Below are positions 13,272 to 25,700 of a stretch of 64,000 nucleotides of DNA, piece by piece. Source of the DNA: Liolophura sinensis (lineage: Eukaryota; Mollusca; Polyplacophora; Chitonida; Chitonidae); the NCBI RefSeq assembly GCF_032854445.1, contig NC_088300.1, positions 76,625,966 through 76,689,965 on the forward strand. The letters are read 5' to 3'. The notes beneath the pieces are model-generated. The model was not told the origin of the DNA and searched no databases. It worked only from the letters and a program-made list of their open reading frames with translations. Both the position numbers and the translations under genes were made by a program. Within the stretch, counting starts at the first letter, position 1, and every line of letters begins with the position of its first letter.

Positions 13272-14643
13272 GGGTGGGGTGTGGTGGGTGGGGTTGGCAA
13301 TGAAGCTTAACGAGCTATTTTCATGATATGTTCATAAGGCAGTATATTTTTGCCACGTTTAAATATTTTCCTGTGTTCAAACATTATCACGAAAGCGCTA
13401 TGGGACAACATAATACAACATACGAAAGGTTTTTACTCTTTTTCACAACAACACAAGATGAAAACACATTGTCATTTTCATTTCCCTCATACCAATGAAA
13501 ATCATATCTAAACCACGAACTCTTTGGGAACATGTCATGTCGGTTTTCTGTCAGTGTATATAAGCAAAATTTGTGACCGACTTGTGAGATATTACAGACC
13601 CCAAAGCCACAAAATACACAAAAGGAATTAGCATATCCACTTGGATAGCATGCGAGTCTCATTAGCCGCCATAACGAATCACATGACTTTGTTGCTACAC
13701 TGCACTCGCTGGCTCTTTTGCACAATAGTTGTTACTAGTTGCTTCTAGTCATTATTAAAGAATACATGTAAAAAACGCTAACACATTGTCTATAGGTGTA
13801 TCTATTTTGCGTTACAGGAATCGTCACGAAACACTATCAGTATGGTGAGCAAGAATTATCTAAAAATTCAAATATTTAATTCTACTCACACTTTGTGAAA
13901 GTGAAAGTATTTCTAAACAGTTTTAATTGCTTATACTTTCCCTTTGTCGTATAGTTTCATTTAAAGTAAAAGAATACTTCTCTTACACAACGTCGCATTC
14001 GGATTGAATAAATCAGCGAAACTAGCAGACACTAAACTATTGCTGCATTGCTTTAATTTTCCATCTGATTCAAAAATTAAAAGGCGTTTCTCCAAATAGT
14101 TCACCGTTGTCACCCTTTTGATGCAATGTATACACCTCACTGACTGATATAGTAATTATACTCATTAGCCAATACTGAGACGTTTGATGCAAAAATAATT
14201 TGGTATGTAACACAAGATGACACAAAGAAGAAAGTGCGCTTTGAGGCAGATGGGCTTGCGTAGCTCTGACAGCTCATTAGTGTCAGTAATCACACAGCCC
14301 CTTAACCTTTAGCAAGACGCCCAGCAATCAATAACGGCAGTGCCTCACCTTTATCATGTCCCCTGGCTGGCTAGTGGTGCTAAGCCGTCTGTATACTTTC
14401 CACAGGCCTCCTTTACACAAGGTCTGACAGAAAACTTAGGCCGTGGAGAACCATGTGGGAAACGAAAGAGACTCTGACTTAGTTTGAGACTGACACACAC
14501 AACTCTTCAGCCACCAGAAACGTATCTTATTGTTTTACACGAGGCTGCTGGAACATTTCAGAGTTTATGATCTTCATACAAAGCTCACATGAATAGTAGC
14601 AATCGACGTATGTTACGGAACAGTTTAAATATGCAGAACTTTC

Positions 14644-16769
14644 CACATACCTAATAACTCTAAAATATATGCTAAGTTCTATTCGCTCTGTCTTTCATAC
14701 CACCTGATATGAAAATATGTGAAATTGGAAAAGCACAGCTATATGTACATGGTGTATGCCCATTGGGTACATGTATGTTAGTGCTCATCTAGCCGTTTAG
14801 AGAGAGAATACTTATCTATATTTACAATGACAAAATCACCCTGTGTTCTTTTTTTGTTTTTAAATATTGACACTAGGAAGAATTATGTTTATGGTTACAT
14901 TTTCATATGGTCATAACAGAAGCATTTTCGATCAGGCACACCTAGCAATGTCTGTAATACGTCATTAACTGCTTGGAGGAAAGCATAGAATACTTGTACC
15001 CGTTTTAGACATTGGCCGATTTTCAAGGATTTGTCATGAGGGGGCTGTCAGTCTGCCATAAATGTGCTGTCTGCGACTGGAAACTTCTCGGAAGAGGCAG
15101 AAGCATGTCAGCGGCGGACTGGACGCGTGGAAAGCGAGCAAGCTTCCGATGACGTATGTTGGAGAATTTGTTTCGAAAGTTAGACCAATTTGTCATCGAC
15201 CCGTTGTGAACAGAATCACTCACAAGGTAGAGAAATGGCCACCTGTCGAGCTAATATTGAAGAGTGGGCTACAAAGAGGTATCGAATGTTCGGTGTGAAA
15301 ATCAAAGATGAATAGAACGAATGCTTCGCAAGACTTGTACGTAAGGAACAACATCTATAGATTAAAACTTGGATCTGATCGGTTATCGCGGAGATCGCCA
15401 TCAATATAACAAAGTTCACTTCAATTAACTCCTTCCACCGATCTTATCGACAGAGCTTTTGTCCATCTTTTGTATGCCTTCATATGAGGGCGATTACTAG
15501 TAATTAAGTTAGCGGACCATAATGTCTTATGGAGGACAGATTGATAATGCATGGCTATTAAGGGCATCTGTAGGTTGAGTGGCTCTCATAGATGCGAAAC
15601 CATAATGGCGGTGACTTTCTTGATTGCCTGGCAGAGTCGTCAGATCGACCTTTTTAACGTCTAACCTTCCCTAATTCGTCGAAGTTGAGCAAAAAATAGG
15701 TAAAATGGTTTCAACGCAGCTGGTCATTTCAGTGTCGTTTTGGTTTGTAACCGTCTGTATGTACACGAAAAAAACAACACACACGGATCTATGGAGTATC
15801 AGAGTTTATAACGTGCAACTAGTTCAACAAATTCACACAAATCTAGAAATGAAGCCATCGACAATCTGACCAGACAAGTGCGTGTTGAACGATTCTCTGG
15901 AAGCCCCAACGTTCTTAAGCTACCCCCATAAAGCAGCTCATCCAGTCGAACTAAACACATCCACCAAAGACCAGTGAATTCAGGTGGAAACATCCTACGT
16001 ATCTGACTATTTCATTTTGTTAAATTAAACCAACAATCTTAAAGTATTTCTCAAGGTCCCCAGTTAGATTACACGTAAAATGTTAGACAATGCGTATGAG
16101 TTCTATTTCATTTAATAGAAAGTGAAACTATTACAGAGGATAAACTAATATAAAAGTAAGTCTAAATACACTAGGCCTGATGATGGTGGCCTAATGTTGT
16201 GTATGTTTACAATTTTATTATTACCTGATGGCCCAAGTCACGCCAATTACAGAACACTGCTTGATGTCAACTTGACCTGAAGGGAACCTGGATCATGTGT
16301 AGATAATTCTGCCCTAAAACTTTGTGCCTTGTAGATCTGTCTGTATCAAAGACGAATAGCTGTCATCTGGGATTACCAAGTTGTTTGTATGGTATTACAG
16401 CTACACGGGTAGCTGACTCACCTCGTGTACATATTTTTTCCGTAATGGTATGGGAAGATTGTCACAAGTCCGACGTGATGTGTCCTGTTTTTTTCAGTAG
16501 GAGGTTGAGTGGGTAGCGTAATAACTAACGGATTCCTATGGACAGTTACCGCATGTTGGTATTACACCAGAAGACTTCCCAGACGGTTTATAGTTCTCAG
16601 TACATCTGGTCAATTAAAAGATCAAAGGCCAGACGGAAATGCCGAATGTGTCAGTTGAGGTCTGATCGCTGATGAAAGGTCAACTAATCAAAATGAATCG
16701 ATGCACACACAGCGCGGCTTTTTATCTCCAGCACGTCCACGACCGAGCCATTAGCCAGTCGTCGTCATG
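14644..16769. other. no gene seen
   Basis: Unique DNA. The 78-codon frame at 15062-15298 and the minus frame at 15993-15799 show no domain, signal peptide or splice context. Confidence 0.55.
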
Positions 16770-17625
16770 TCCACATGTTGTCATGTTCTCTGAGCAACAC
16801 ATGTGATCTTTACGACAATCAAGATGTGATGCTGTGCTCATAGATAATACGTGGGGTCTTTCCAGCAATCCAGATGTTGTTATGTGCTCAAAGATTGCAC
16901 ATGTGGCCTTTACGCTAATTCAGAAGTGGATATGTGCTGCTAGGCAACATGCAGCCCTTTCAACAATCTATATGTGGTAACGTGCTTCCCAGGCAAAACG
17001 TGGTCCTTTCAGCATATGTGATTGTGAGCTCCCAGGTAACACGTGGTCCTTTCAGCAGTCAATATGTGGTTGTGTGCTCCCAGATAACACGTGGTCCTTT
17101 CAACAGTCCACGTGTGGTTATGTGCTCCCAGGCAACACGTGGTCCTTTCAGCAGTCAATATGTGGTTATGTGCTCCCAGGCAACATGCGGTCCTTTCAGT
17201 AGTCAATATGTGGTTATGTGCTCGCTGGCAACACGTGGTTCTTTCAGCAGTCCACATGTGGTTATGTGCTCTCAGGCAACACGCGGCCCTTTCAGCAGTC
17301 AATATGTGGTTATGTTTTCCCAGGCAACACACGGTTCTTTCAGCTGCTCACATGTGGTTATGTGCTCTCAGGCAACACGTGGTCCTTTCTCTCAGTCAAT
17401 ATGTGGTTATGTGCTCCCAGGCAACATGTGGTCCTTTCAGCAGTCAATATGTGGTTATGTGCTCCCAGGTAACACGTGGTCCTTTCAGCAGTCAATATGT
17501 GGTTGTGTGCACGTGGTCCTTTCAGCAGTCCACGTGTGGTTATGTGCTCCCAGGTAACACGTGGTCCTTTCAGCAGTCAATATGTGGTTGCATTTTACCA
17601 GACAACACATAGTCCTTAATTTCAG
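16770..17625. repeat. 48-bp minisatellite (first part of a composite satellite)
   Basis: Unit of 48 bases including gtgctcccaggcaacacgtg and gtcctttcagcagtcaatat. Because 48 divides by three, long frames stay open on both strands (repeating CSQATRGPFSSQYVVM on plus); they are not genes. Diverged units begin near 16,770 and regular ones near 16,930. It grades into the longer unit after 17,625. Confidence 0.92.
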
Positions 17626-20245
17626 CAGTCCATGTGTGGCTATACACTGCACCCCCGTGTGATATCTAGAGCGGTCAACATCTGCTTATGTGCTCAAAGA
17701 CAACACGTAATTCTTACAACTGCTCGCACGTGTTGCGTGTGTTTACAGCAGCCCACATGTTGTGATATGCTCAAAAACAAAACATGGCCCTTACACCTGC
17801 ATAAACGTGTTGTATGTATCACAACAGCTCACATGCTGTGATGTATAAGCATAACGCATGGTCCTTACAGTGTGTTCACAGCAGCCCACAGTTTGCGGTA
17901 GGCTCAAAGACTACATGTGACCTTTGCAGCTGCAAACACGAGTTGTTTGTGTTCACAGCAGCCCAGTTGTTATGACGAGCTGAAAGACAACACATGATCC
18001 TTATGGCTGCACACACAAGTTTTGTGGGTTCACAGCAGCCCACAGGTTGCGATATGCTCAAAGACAACAAATGATCTTTGCAGCTGCACACACAAGTTGT
18101 GTGGGTTCACACCAGCCCACAGGTTGCGATATGCTCAAAGACAGCAAGTGAACTTTGCAGCTGCACACACAAGTTGTGTGGGTTCACAGCAGCCCACAGG
18201 TTGCGGTAGGCTCAAAGGCTATACGTGAACTTTGCAGCTGCAAACACGAGTTGTGTGTGCCTACATGTTATGATATGCTTAAAGACAACACGTGACAATT
18301 AGAGCTGCACACACGAATTGTATGAGTTCATAGCAGCCCACAGGTGGTGATGTGCTCAAAGACAACTGGTCCTTACAACTGCACACACGTGTTCTTTGTG
18401 TTCACAGCAGTCCAGGTTATGATGTGCCCAAAGGCAACACATGATCATTGCAGCTGCATTCACGTGCTATTTTTGTTCACAGCAGCCCATTTGTTGCGAT
18501 ATGCCCAGACAACACTTGACCCTTACAGCTGCATACACGAGGTTTTTTTTTGATGTGCTCAAAGACAACACATGATCCTTACAGCTATAGTTGTGTGTGT
18601 TCACAGCAGCCCACATGTTGCAATATACTCAAAGACAACATGTAACCATTGCAGCTGCACACACGGGTTGTATGTGTTCATAGGATCCAACATGTTGTGA
18701 AGTTTTCAAAGACAACGCATGGTCCTTACAACTGCACACACGTGTTTTTGTTTACAGCAGCCCATATGTTGCGATATGCTCAAAGACAACAGTTGACCGT
18801 TATAGCTGCATACACGAGTTATGTGTTCACAGCAACCCACACGTTGTGATATGCTCAAAGACAATACATGGCCATTACAGCTGCACAAATGTGTTGTTGG
18901 TGTTCACAGCACCTCGCATGTTGTGATATGCTCAGACAACGCATGGCCCTTACAGCTGCACACACGTGTTGTGTGTGTTCACAGAAGCCCAGATGTTGAG
19001 TGAGTGGGTGAGTGCTTGGGGTTCAACGTCGCACTTAACAATTTTTCAGTCGTATGACGACGAAGGAGTCCCTAGGGTGCATGTATGTGTAATGTGCCTC
19101 CTTATTGCAGGACGGATTTCCACCGCTCTTTTATCTAGTGTTGCTTTACCGAGACGACTTACAGACTTACTGATACGGGTCAACCAGTCGCTGCACATTC
19201 CCCTAATGCTGAACGCCAATCGAGGAAGATACAATTTCCCTTTTTATAGTCTTACTTGTGACCCCTCCTAGGACTGACCCTGGATCTACCGTTCCCGAAA
19301 AGGATGCTCTACCAAGCGTGCTATCGGGACCGATCAGCCCACATGTGCTCAAAGGTCCTTACAACTGCTCACACGTGTTGTATGTGTTCAGAGCCGCCCA
19401 CGTGTTGTAATGTGCTCAAAGACAACACGTGACCCTTAAAGATACACACACGTGTGGTATGTGTTCACAACAGCCCACATGCTGTGATGTGCTCAAAGAC
19501 AAGGCATGGTCCTTATAGCTTCACACACAAGTTGTTAATCTTCACAGCACCCCGCATGCTGTGATGTGCTGAAAAACAACTCATGATCCTTACAGCTGCA
19601 CACAATTGTTATATGTGCTCATAGCAGCCCATATGTTGCGATATGCTCAAAGACGACACGCGATCCATAATGCTGCACACGCGTTTTGTGTATGTTCACA
19701 GCAGTCCACATGATGTGATGTGCTCAAAGACAACATATGATCCTTACAGCTGCACACAAACGTGTATGTTCACAGCAGTCCACATGTTGTGATGTGCTCA
19801 AAGACAACATATGATCCTTACAGCTGCACACAAACGTGTGTGTTCACAGCAGCCCACATATTGTGATGTTCTTAAAGACAACGCATTATCCTCAAGCTGC
19901 ACACTCATGTTGTATTTGTTCACATCAGTCTACATGTTGTGATGTGCTCAAAGAGAACGTCTGGTCCTTACAGCTGCACACACAAGTTGTTTGTATTCAC
20001 AGCACCCCAGATGATGTGATATGCTGAAGAACAACTCATGATCCTTACAGCTGCACATACATGTTGTGTGTGTTCACAGCAGCCCACATGTTGTGATGTG
20101 CTGAAAGACAACGCATGGTCCTTACATATGAACCCACGTGTTGTGGTGTGTTTAAAGACAACGCATGGTGCAATCACGTGTTGTTTTTGTTGACAGCAGC
20201 GTATATGTTGTGATGTGCTGTTTCTGTTGACAGGCTGTGATGTGC
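17626..20245. repeat. 76-bp satellite related to the 48-bp one, split by a SINE
   Basis: The unit of about 76 bases contains tgctcaaagacaacacatga, tccttacagctgcacacac and gtgtgttcacagcagcccac. The first half is the 48-bp unit with changes; the extra part is a CA/GT-rich insert. Units vary from about 60 to 80 bases. The array runs on both sides of the SINE at 18998-19333. Confidence 0.9.
18998..19333 (-). mobile_element. SINE family B inserted inside the 76-bp satellite
   Basis: Full-length reversed element: tail gagtgagtgggtgagtg, module, body, and head complement ending ctatcgggac. It is flanked by agcccagatgt (18986-18996) and agcccacatgt (19336-19346), a likely target-site duplication, though the array unit itself contains this word. 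The array continues unchanged on both sides. Confidence 0.85.
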
Positions 20246-21614
20246 TATTGGATAACAGTTGATTTTTACAGCAGCCCAGATGTGTTTATGTTCTCACGTG
20301 TATTTGATTCTTTCGTGGAACACGTGCATTTATTTGTTAATAAGGGATTTATGCATTACAAACTATTGTCATGTAATAATCTAATAAAACAACGTCCCAA
20401 CCGAAAACAACTAAAATAAATGAATCAGATGTCGAAACTACCATTTGGACAAATAATCAAGATTCCCAACCATTTAAATAATTAAGTTTAACAAATAATC
20501 AAGTTACAAAGTTCAAATAGCCAAAACTGTCAACGAATAAAAAAGCATGAATGTACTTTGTTTGACCCTTAGATAAAGGAGTGATGGGCGGACTGCTTCT
20601 TAGATTCGTGGGTTACAGAGCGTAAAGGTGCACACTACTGTTTATGTGAGAGCACAATTCAGGCAGAGACAAAATCTGCAGGCTTGTATTCCGCTCGATT
20701 AGACAAAATGAAAAATTCCGTTTGTCACACGGCGGACCAAGGAGCCATTCCCCATATTTCCCTTCACTTCATTTACAACATGTGTCCAGAGATAGAAACT
20801 AGACTCACAGCCCATAAAGACCTTTGCAATTCAATCTGCCGGTAATAATACGACAAAATTACTGATATCAGAAAAAGCCCTAGTCCCATCGGCCAACCCA
20901 ATGGACAGCTGTCGATAAAGTGTTATAAGAAAAAGTTGTGCTTTGATCAAACTTCTGAAACGTCCTTGAAGTGGACATGATCAGAGGACAAGCTTAGTAA
21001 CAGCGGGTAGGAGGTGGAAATGGAGTCTACCCACATGTTGACGGGAGTCGGCGTCAGGTACATTGAACTGAAACCATGACTGTCTGGCGTAAACTTTGAG
21101 TCACTGATCTAACGTAGAGTATAAGATAGTGTTTGGCTCGTTGACTAATCAAAGTAAGCGTTTAACGTTTCCGTGTTCAAGTAAACCTTTTAGATGTTGG
21201 TATATATCCATTAGCGATCAAAACCGAACCACCAGACTGAAACGTATACCATGAACATGCGAGCAAGAACTTTAGATCTTAGATGATCTCAGATGAGAGA
21301 CATTCATTCATTCCTTCGCCACAGGGGGATTGCCATGTAGCCTATTTTCTAACAGTTTGGTCTTTTACAAGCCACCAGTTACTGTATACATAACCTGTCC
21401 GTTTGAACAAGTACATAGGACATGTTGTCAACAGTAGATTTCATTCAGGTTGTCTTGAGAGCTGCAGAAAGTGTATTTGAGAATGAAAGCTTACTTTGTT
21501 TTAACTGTTGTTTGCTTGGCGGATACATAACGAGCTTTGAAAAGTATCTGAATCCCATCATAATGGCGTCTCCTCGTTTTGGTATCTGGTTCCGCAATGT
21601 TTTTAGTGATGCCT
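20246..21614. other. no gene seen
   Basis: Unique DNA between two arrays. The frame starting at 21422 runs into the 30-bp repeat and is not supported. Confidence 0.55.
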
Positions 21615-22095
21615 CACTGGTATGCCATGTTCAAAGTTCTGTCTTTACTGGTACCCTATGTTTATAGCACTGCCTAACTGGTACGCCATGTCTATAGTGC
21701 TGCATCACTCGTAGGCCTACGCATTGTTTATACATGTAGAGCTGCCTCACTGGTACACCATGTTTATAGTTCTACTTCACTGGTACGCCATGTTTATAGT
21801 GCTGCATCACTTGTACGTCTTGTTTATCGTTCTGGCTCACAGGTACGCCCTGTTTATAGTTCTACTTCACTTGTACGCCATGTTTGTAGTGCTGCCTCAT
21901 TGGTACGTCATGTTTATAGTGGTGCATCACTGTCACGCCATATTAATAGTACTGCCTAACTGGTACGCAATGTTTATAGTACTGCCTCACTGGTACACCT
22001 TGTTTATAGTGCTGCCTCACTGGTACACCATGTTTATAGTACTGCATCACTAATACGCCATGTTTATAGTGCTGCATCACTAGTACGCCATGCCG
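21615..22095. repeat. 30-bp minisatellite
   Basis: Unit of 30 bases: tggtacgccatgtttatagt then gctgcctcac, about 16 copies with moderate divergence. The plus-strand and minus-strand frames through it are artefacts of a unit divisible by three. Confidence 0.9.
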
Positions 22096-22394
22096 GAAAG
22101 ATCCGACCTGACATCCTAATCTCTCCCTGTGTGTTGAATTCGGGTCCGCCATTGCATTATTAATATTTACAATAATGCAGGCGACTGGGGAAACCATAGG
22201 GAATTTGTGCACCTCAGTCCAAGTTTTTGGGCTGAGCTTCAACGTGCAGCCTCTCAGCTAAAATTGGTTGAAGTCTTAAAAACTAAACCATTAAATCATA
22301 TAACAGGATATTATAAGATAACATCTGAAAGAATTTTACAGAATGGAGGTTTAAGGTGTACAAACATGACCGACGACACGGTTACAGCATTGTC

Positions 22395-23285
22395 TTTATA
22401 CACGGAACACTTTGTCACTTTGTTTACATTTCGGACAGCATTGTCTCTATACACGGAATGTCCAATCACATTCACATTGCGGACAGCATTGTCTCTATAC
22501 ATGGAATGCCCAATCACATTCACATTGCGGACAGCATTGTCTCTATACATGGAATGCCCTATCACATTCACATTGCGGACAGCATTGTCTCTATACATGG
22601 AATGCCCTATCACATTCACATTGCGGACAGCATTGTCTCTATACATGGAATGCCCTATCACATTCACATTGCGGACAGCATTGTCTTTATACACACGGAA
22701 TGCCCTATCACATTCACATTGCGGACAGCATTGTCTCTATACATGGAATGCCCTATCACATTCACATTGCGGACAGCATTGTCTCTATACATGGAATGCC
22801 CTACCACATTCACATTTCGGACAGCATTTTCTCTATACATGGAATGCCCTATCACATTCACAATGAGGACAGCACTGTCTTTATACACGGAACGCCCTCA
22901 CACTCATTCAGAAGACAACATTGTCTTTATATACGGAACGCTCTATCACATTCACACAGAAGACAGGGTTATCTTTGAACACGGAATACCCTATCACATT
23001 CACACTGATTTATTTATTTATTTTGTTGGTGTTTTACGTCGTAATCAAGAATATTTCACTTATAGGACGGCGGCCACCATTATGGTGACAGGAAACTGGG
23101 CACATCCTGTGGGAAACCCACGACTATCCGCAGGTTGCTGGAAGACCTTCCCACGTACGGTGGGGGAGGCATTCACATTGAGGACAGCATTGTCTTTATA
23201 CACGGAATGCCCTGACACTCACTCAAAAGACAACATTGTCTTTATACACGGAACACTTTATCACATTCACACAGAACACAACATG
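22395..23285. repeat. 48-bp minisatellite split by a SINE
   Basis: Unit of 48 bases: gcggacagcattgtctctat, acatggaatgccctatcaca, ttcacatt. Central copies (22,480-22,870) are almost identical and flanking copies diverged. Frames of 188 to 312 codons arise from the repeat. The SINE at 23006-23170 interrupts it. Copies after the SINE (23171-23285) are shorter and more diverged. Confidence 0.92.
23006..23170 (-). mobile_element. SINE family A inserted inside the 48-bp array, 5'-truncated
   Basis: An (AAAT)n tail followed by the family-A tail and body, ending at ggtgggggaggc. The array words cattcacact (before) and cattcacattg (after) flank it like a target-site duplication, and the array resumes after it. 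Confidence 0.8.
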
Positions 23286-23690
23286 TACACGTGAAGCCAT
23301 ATTACTTTTAATAATTCATATAGCATTACATGGTCATACCTAAGAATGCAAATGGGCTTTATGTTTGGTAGGTATCCAATATATACTCAGCAGCTACTGA
23401 TGTTTGAGTTTAACTGGAATTAGATTTTCAGTCGGCTAAAGCAAACAGATTCCCGACGCCCCCTGAAAGATCAGACCAGCATCACTTTTTCAGGCTGTGT
23501 GTTAGAGAACTCCATTAAAGGCCATGCACGCCACCACGGCTCTCTCGTCTCACAGGCAGTCGTGACTTACTACCTCTAAGCCAGTCCTATTTTATGTCTA
23601 CTTGGATCACTAATCAGCGGCCGGCTAAGTCTGTCAGCAGGGTGTTGATCTTCACTTACAATTTCGCCAAGAGTGATTAATTAATTCATT

Positions 23691-23939
23691 GATTTATTTA
23701 TTTATTTGATTGGTGTTTTACGCCGTACTCAAGAATATTTCACTTATACGACGGCGGTCAGCATTATGGTGGGAAGAAACCGTGCAGACCCCGGAAAAAC
23801 CCACGGCTATCCGCAGGTTGCTGAGGACCTTCCGGGTACGGCCGGGCTAGACTTGAAATCACAGCGGCCGCACTGGGGAGAGGCTCCTGGGTCATTACGC
23901 TGCGCTAGCGCGCTAACTAACTGAGCCACGGAGACCCCC
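23691..23939 (-). mobile_element. SINE family A, full length with target-site duplication
   Basis: Reversed, complete copy with (AAAT)n tail and head ending at the complement of gggtctccgtggctcagtta. Flanking TAATTCAT at 23682-23689 and 23940-23947 is the target-site duplication. Confidence 0.88.
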
Positions 23940-24039
23940 TAATTCATGAATTCCACCCATGTCAGCTACATCAAGTCCGAATTTCAAGACGACAATTTGT
24001 GTTATAGCCGACAACTTCGGTTTATCTTTATTTTGGAGT

Positions 24040-24570
24040 TATTGTGACCTTTGGTTTACCATGAGTTTTGGGTTTACCAAGACCTGTGGGGAATCATGAT
24101 TGGCTAAGTGGATGTCATTACCGTGGCTTTAAGTTATCATGTTTCTGGGTTAACCCCATGTATTTTGGCTTTTATGTCACCGTGGCATCATTTTTTTTAT
24201 GGCAATCAGATTACACTGTTTCTCGGGTTGCAATTATCTTCAGGGTTTCATGGGTGTTTGGGTTCCAAGATTTTTGGCGCACTTCGGCTTTCAGATTATC
24301 CTGTCTCTCGGGTTATAGTTACTGCCTCCGTATTTGGCCTTTCCTGTTACCATGGGACTCTAATACTCTTATCATAACGCCCAAATTACTTTTTTCAGGT
24401 TACCATCACAAAGATTAGCAGGGCGATATATTTATATTTCATATAACTAATGTACTGACTTTTCCGTGACTTTTAGATTACCATATAATCCTTTCAGAGT
24501 TGGTAGAGCTTTAAGGATACATTATAACTCTTGAGTTGCCATGCCTTTCAAATTGCAATGACTTTGACAA
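24040..24570. repeat. degenerate repeat, gggttaccatg-type words
   Basis: Irregular units of about 25-40 bases built on words such as gtttaccatgagttttggg, gggttaaccccatg, aggttaccatca and gagttgccatg. It is heavily decayed. The 116-codon frame at 24068-24418 is within it and is not supported as a gene. Confidence 0.5.
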
Positions 24571-24699
24571 AACAGCTTCATGTATCAAGGCCTTTATTTT
24601 GAATGTTATATGCAACAAGAACGCCTAAAGGCCACGATGAGACAATTAGTTGTTTGACTTTACTTTGTTATTAAAATCAAACAGTATAACCTACGTGTC

Positions 24700-25700
24700 A
24701 CAAGATCATGGGACTTATTGTCCCTTTGGACTGAAATCCTTGTCACAATACACTTATATGCCACAAAATGAAATCCTTCTTTTTGTACACTTACATGTCA
24801 CATACGGAAACCCTTGTCACAATACACTTATATGCCACAAACTGAAATCCTTCTTTTTGTACACTTACATGTCACATACGGAAACCCTTGTCACAATACA
24901 GTTACATGTCAGAAACCGAAATCCTTGTCACAAGACACTTATATGCCACAAACTGAAATCCTTCTTTTTGTACACTTACATGTCACATACGGAAATCCTT
25001 GTCACAATACATTTACATGTCACAAACCGAAATCCTTGTCACAAGACACTTATATGCCACAAACAGAAATCCTTCCCACAACAGACTGATATGTCACAAA
25101 CGGAAATAGTTGTCACAATACTTTTACATGTCACAAACTGAAATCCTTTTAATGGTACACTTACATGTCACAAACTGAAATAATTGTCACAATACACTTA
25201 CATGTCACAAACCGAAATCCTTACCTCAAGACACTTACATGTCACAAACCGAAACCCTTGCCACAAGACACTTACATGTCACAAACCGAAATCCTTACCT
25301 CAAGACACTTACATGTCACAAACCAAAATCCTTGCCTCAAGACACTTACATGTCACGAACCAAAATCCTTTCCTCAAGACACTTACATGTCACAAACCGA
25401 AATCCTTGCCACAAGGCACTTACATGTCACAAACCAAAATCCTTGCCACAGGACACTTACATGTCACAAACCAAAATCCTTGCCACAAGGCACTTACATG
25501 TCACAAACCAAAATCCTTGCCACAAGACACTTATATGTCACAAACCGAAATCCTTACCTCAAGACACTTACATGTCACAAACCGAAATCCTTACCACAAG
25601 ACACTTACATGTCACAAACCGAAATCCTTGCCACAAGACACTTACATGTCACAAACCAAAATCCTTGCCACAAGACACTTACATGTTATAAACCGAAGCC
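24700..25700. repeat. 37-bp minisatellite, with a dimeric (74-bp) section
   Basis: Unit of 37 bases: acacttacatgtcacaaacc then gaaatccttgccacaag. From 24,740 to about 25,010 two diverged units alternate, one with ccttctttttgtacac. From about 25,190 the array is simple and homogeneous. The unit length is not a multiple of three and the unit has no stop in any plus frame, so all three frames stay open for hundreds of bases. Confidence 0.93.

Larger units (their letters stand above)
7838..14643. repeat. copy 2 of the tandem segmental duplication, with a 3.2-kb extra segment
   Basis: Positions 7838-7985 match 3045-3195, then about 11216-14643 match about 3205-7802. The intervening 7,990-11,215 has no counterpart in copy 1 and holds a SINE-like piece, the 39-bp array and unique DNA. 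Similarity ends at 14643 (after cagtttaaatatgcagaact). Copy 2 keeps a longer version of the shared family-B SINE (12911-13271) than copy 1 (6083-6290). Confidence 0.85.

Noticed and set aside
13387-13725. 112-codon minus frame partly repeated at 6924-6715
   Set aside because: The similarity is only the segmental duplication; after 50 residues the two copies diverge by an indel, and no domain is visible.
16934-17557. 207-codon plus-strand frame and a 107-codon minus-strand frame over the same DNA
   Set aside because: Both are produced by the 48-bp satellite, whose length divides by three; there is no non-repeat domain.
22207-23294. Frames of 188-312 codons (repeating RTALSLYMECPITFTL)
   Set aside because: 48-bp tandem repeat open in several frames and on both strands. 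The 219-codon frame begins at GTG, not ATG, and the 312-codon frame runs through a SINE.
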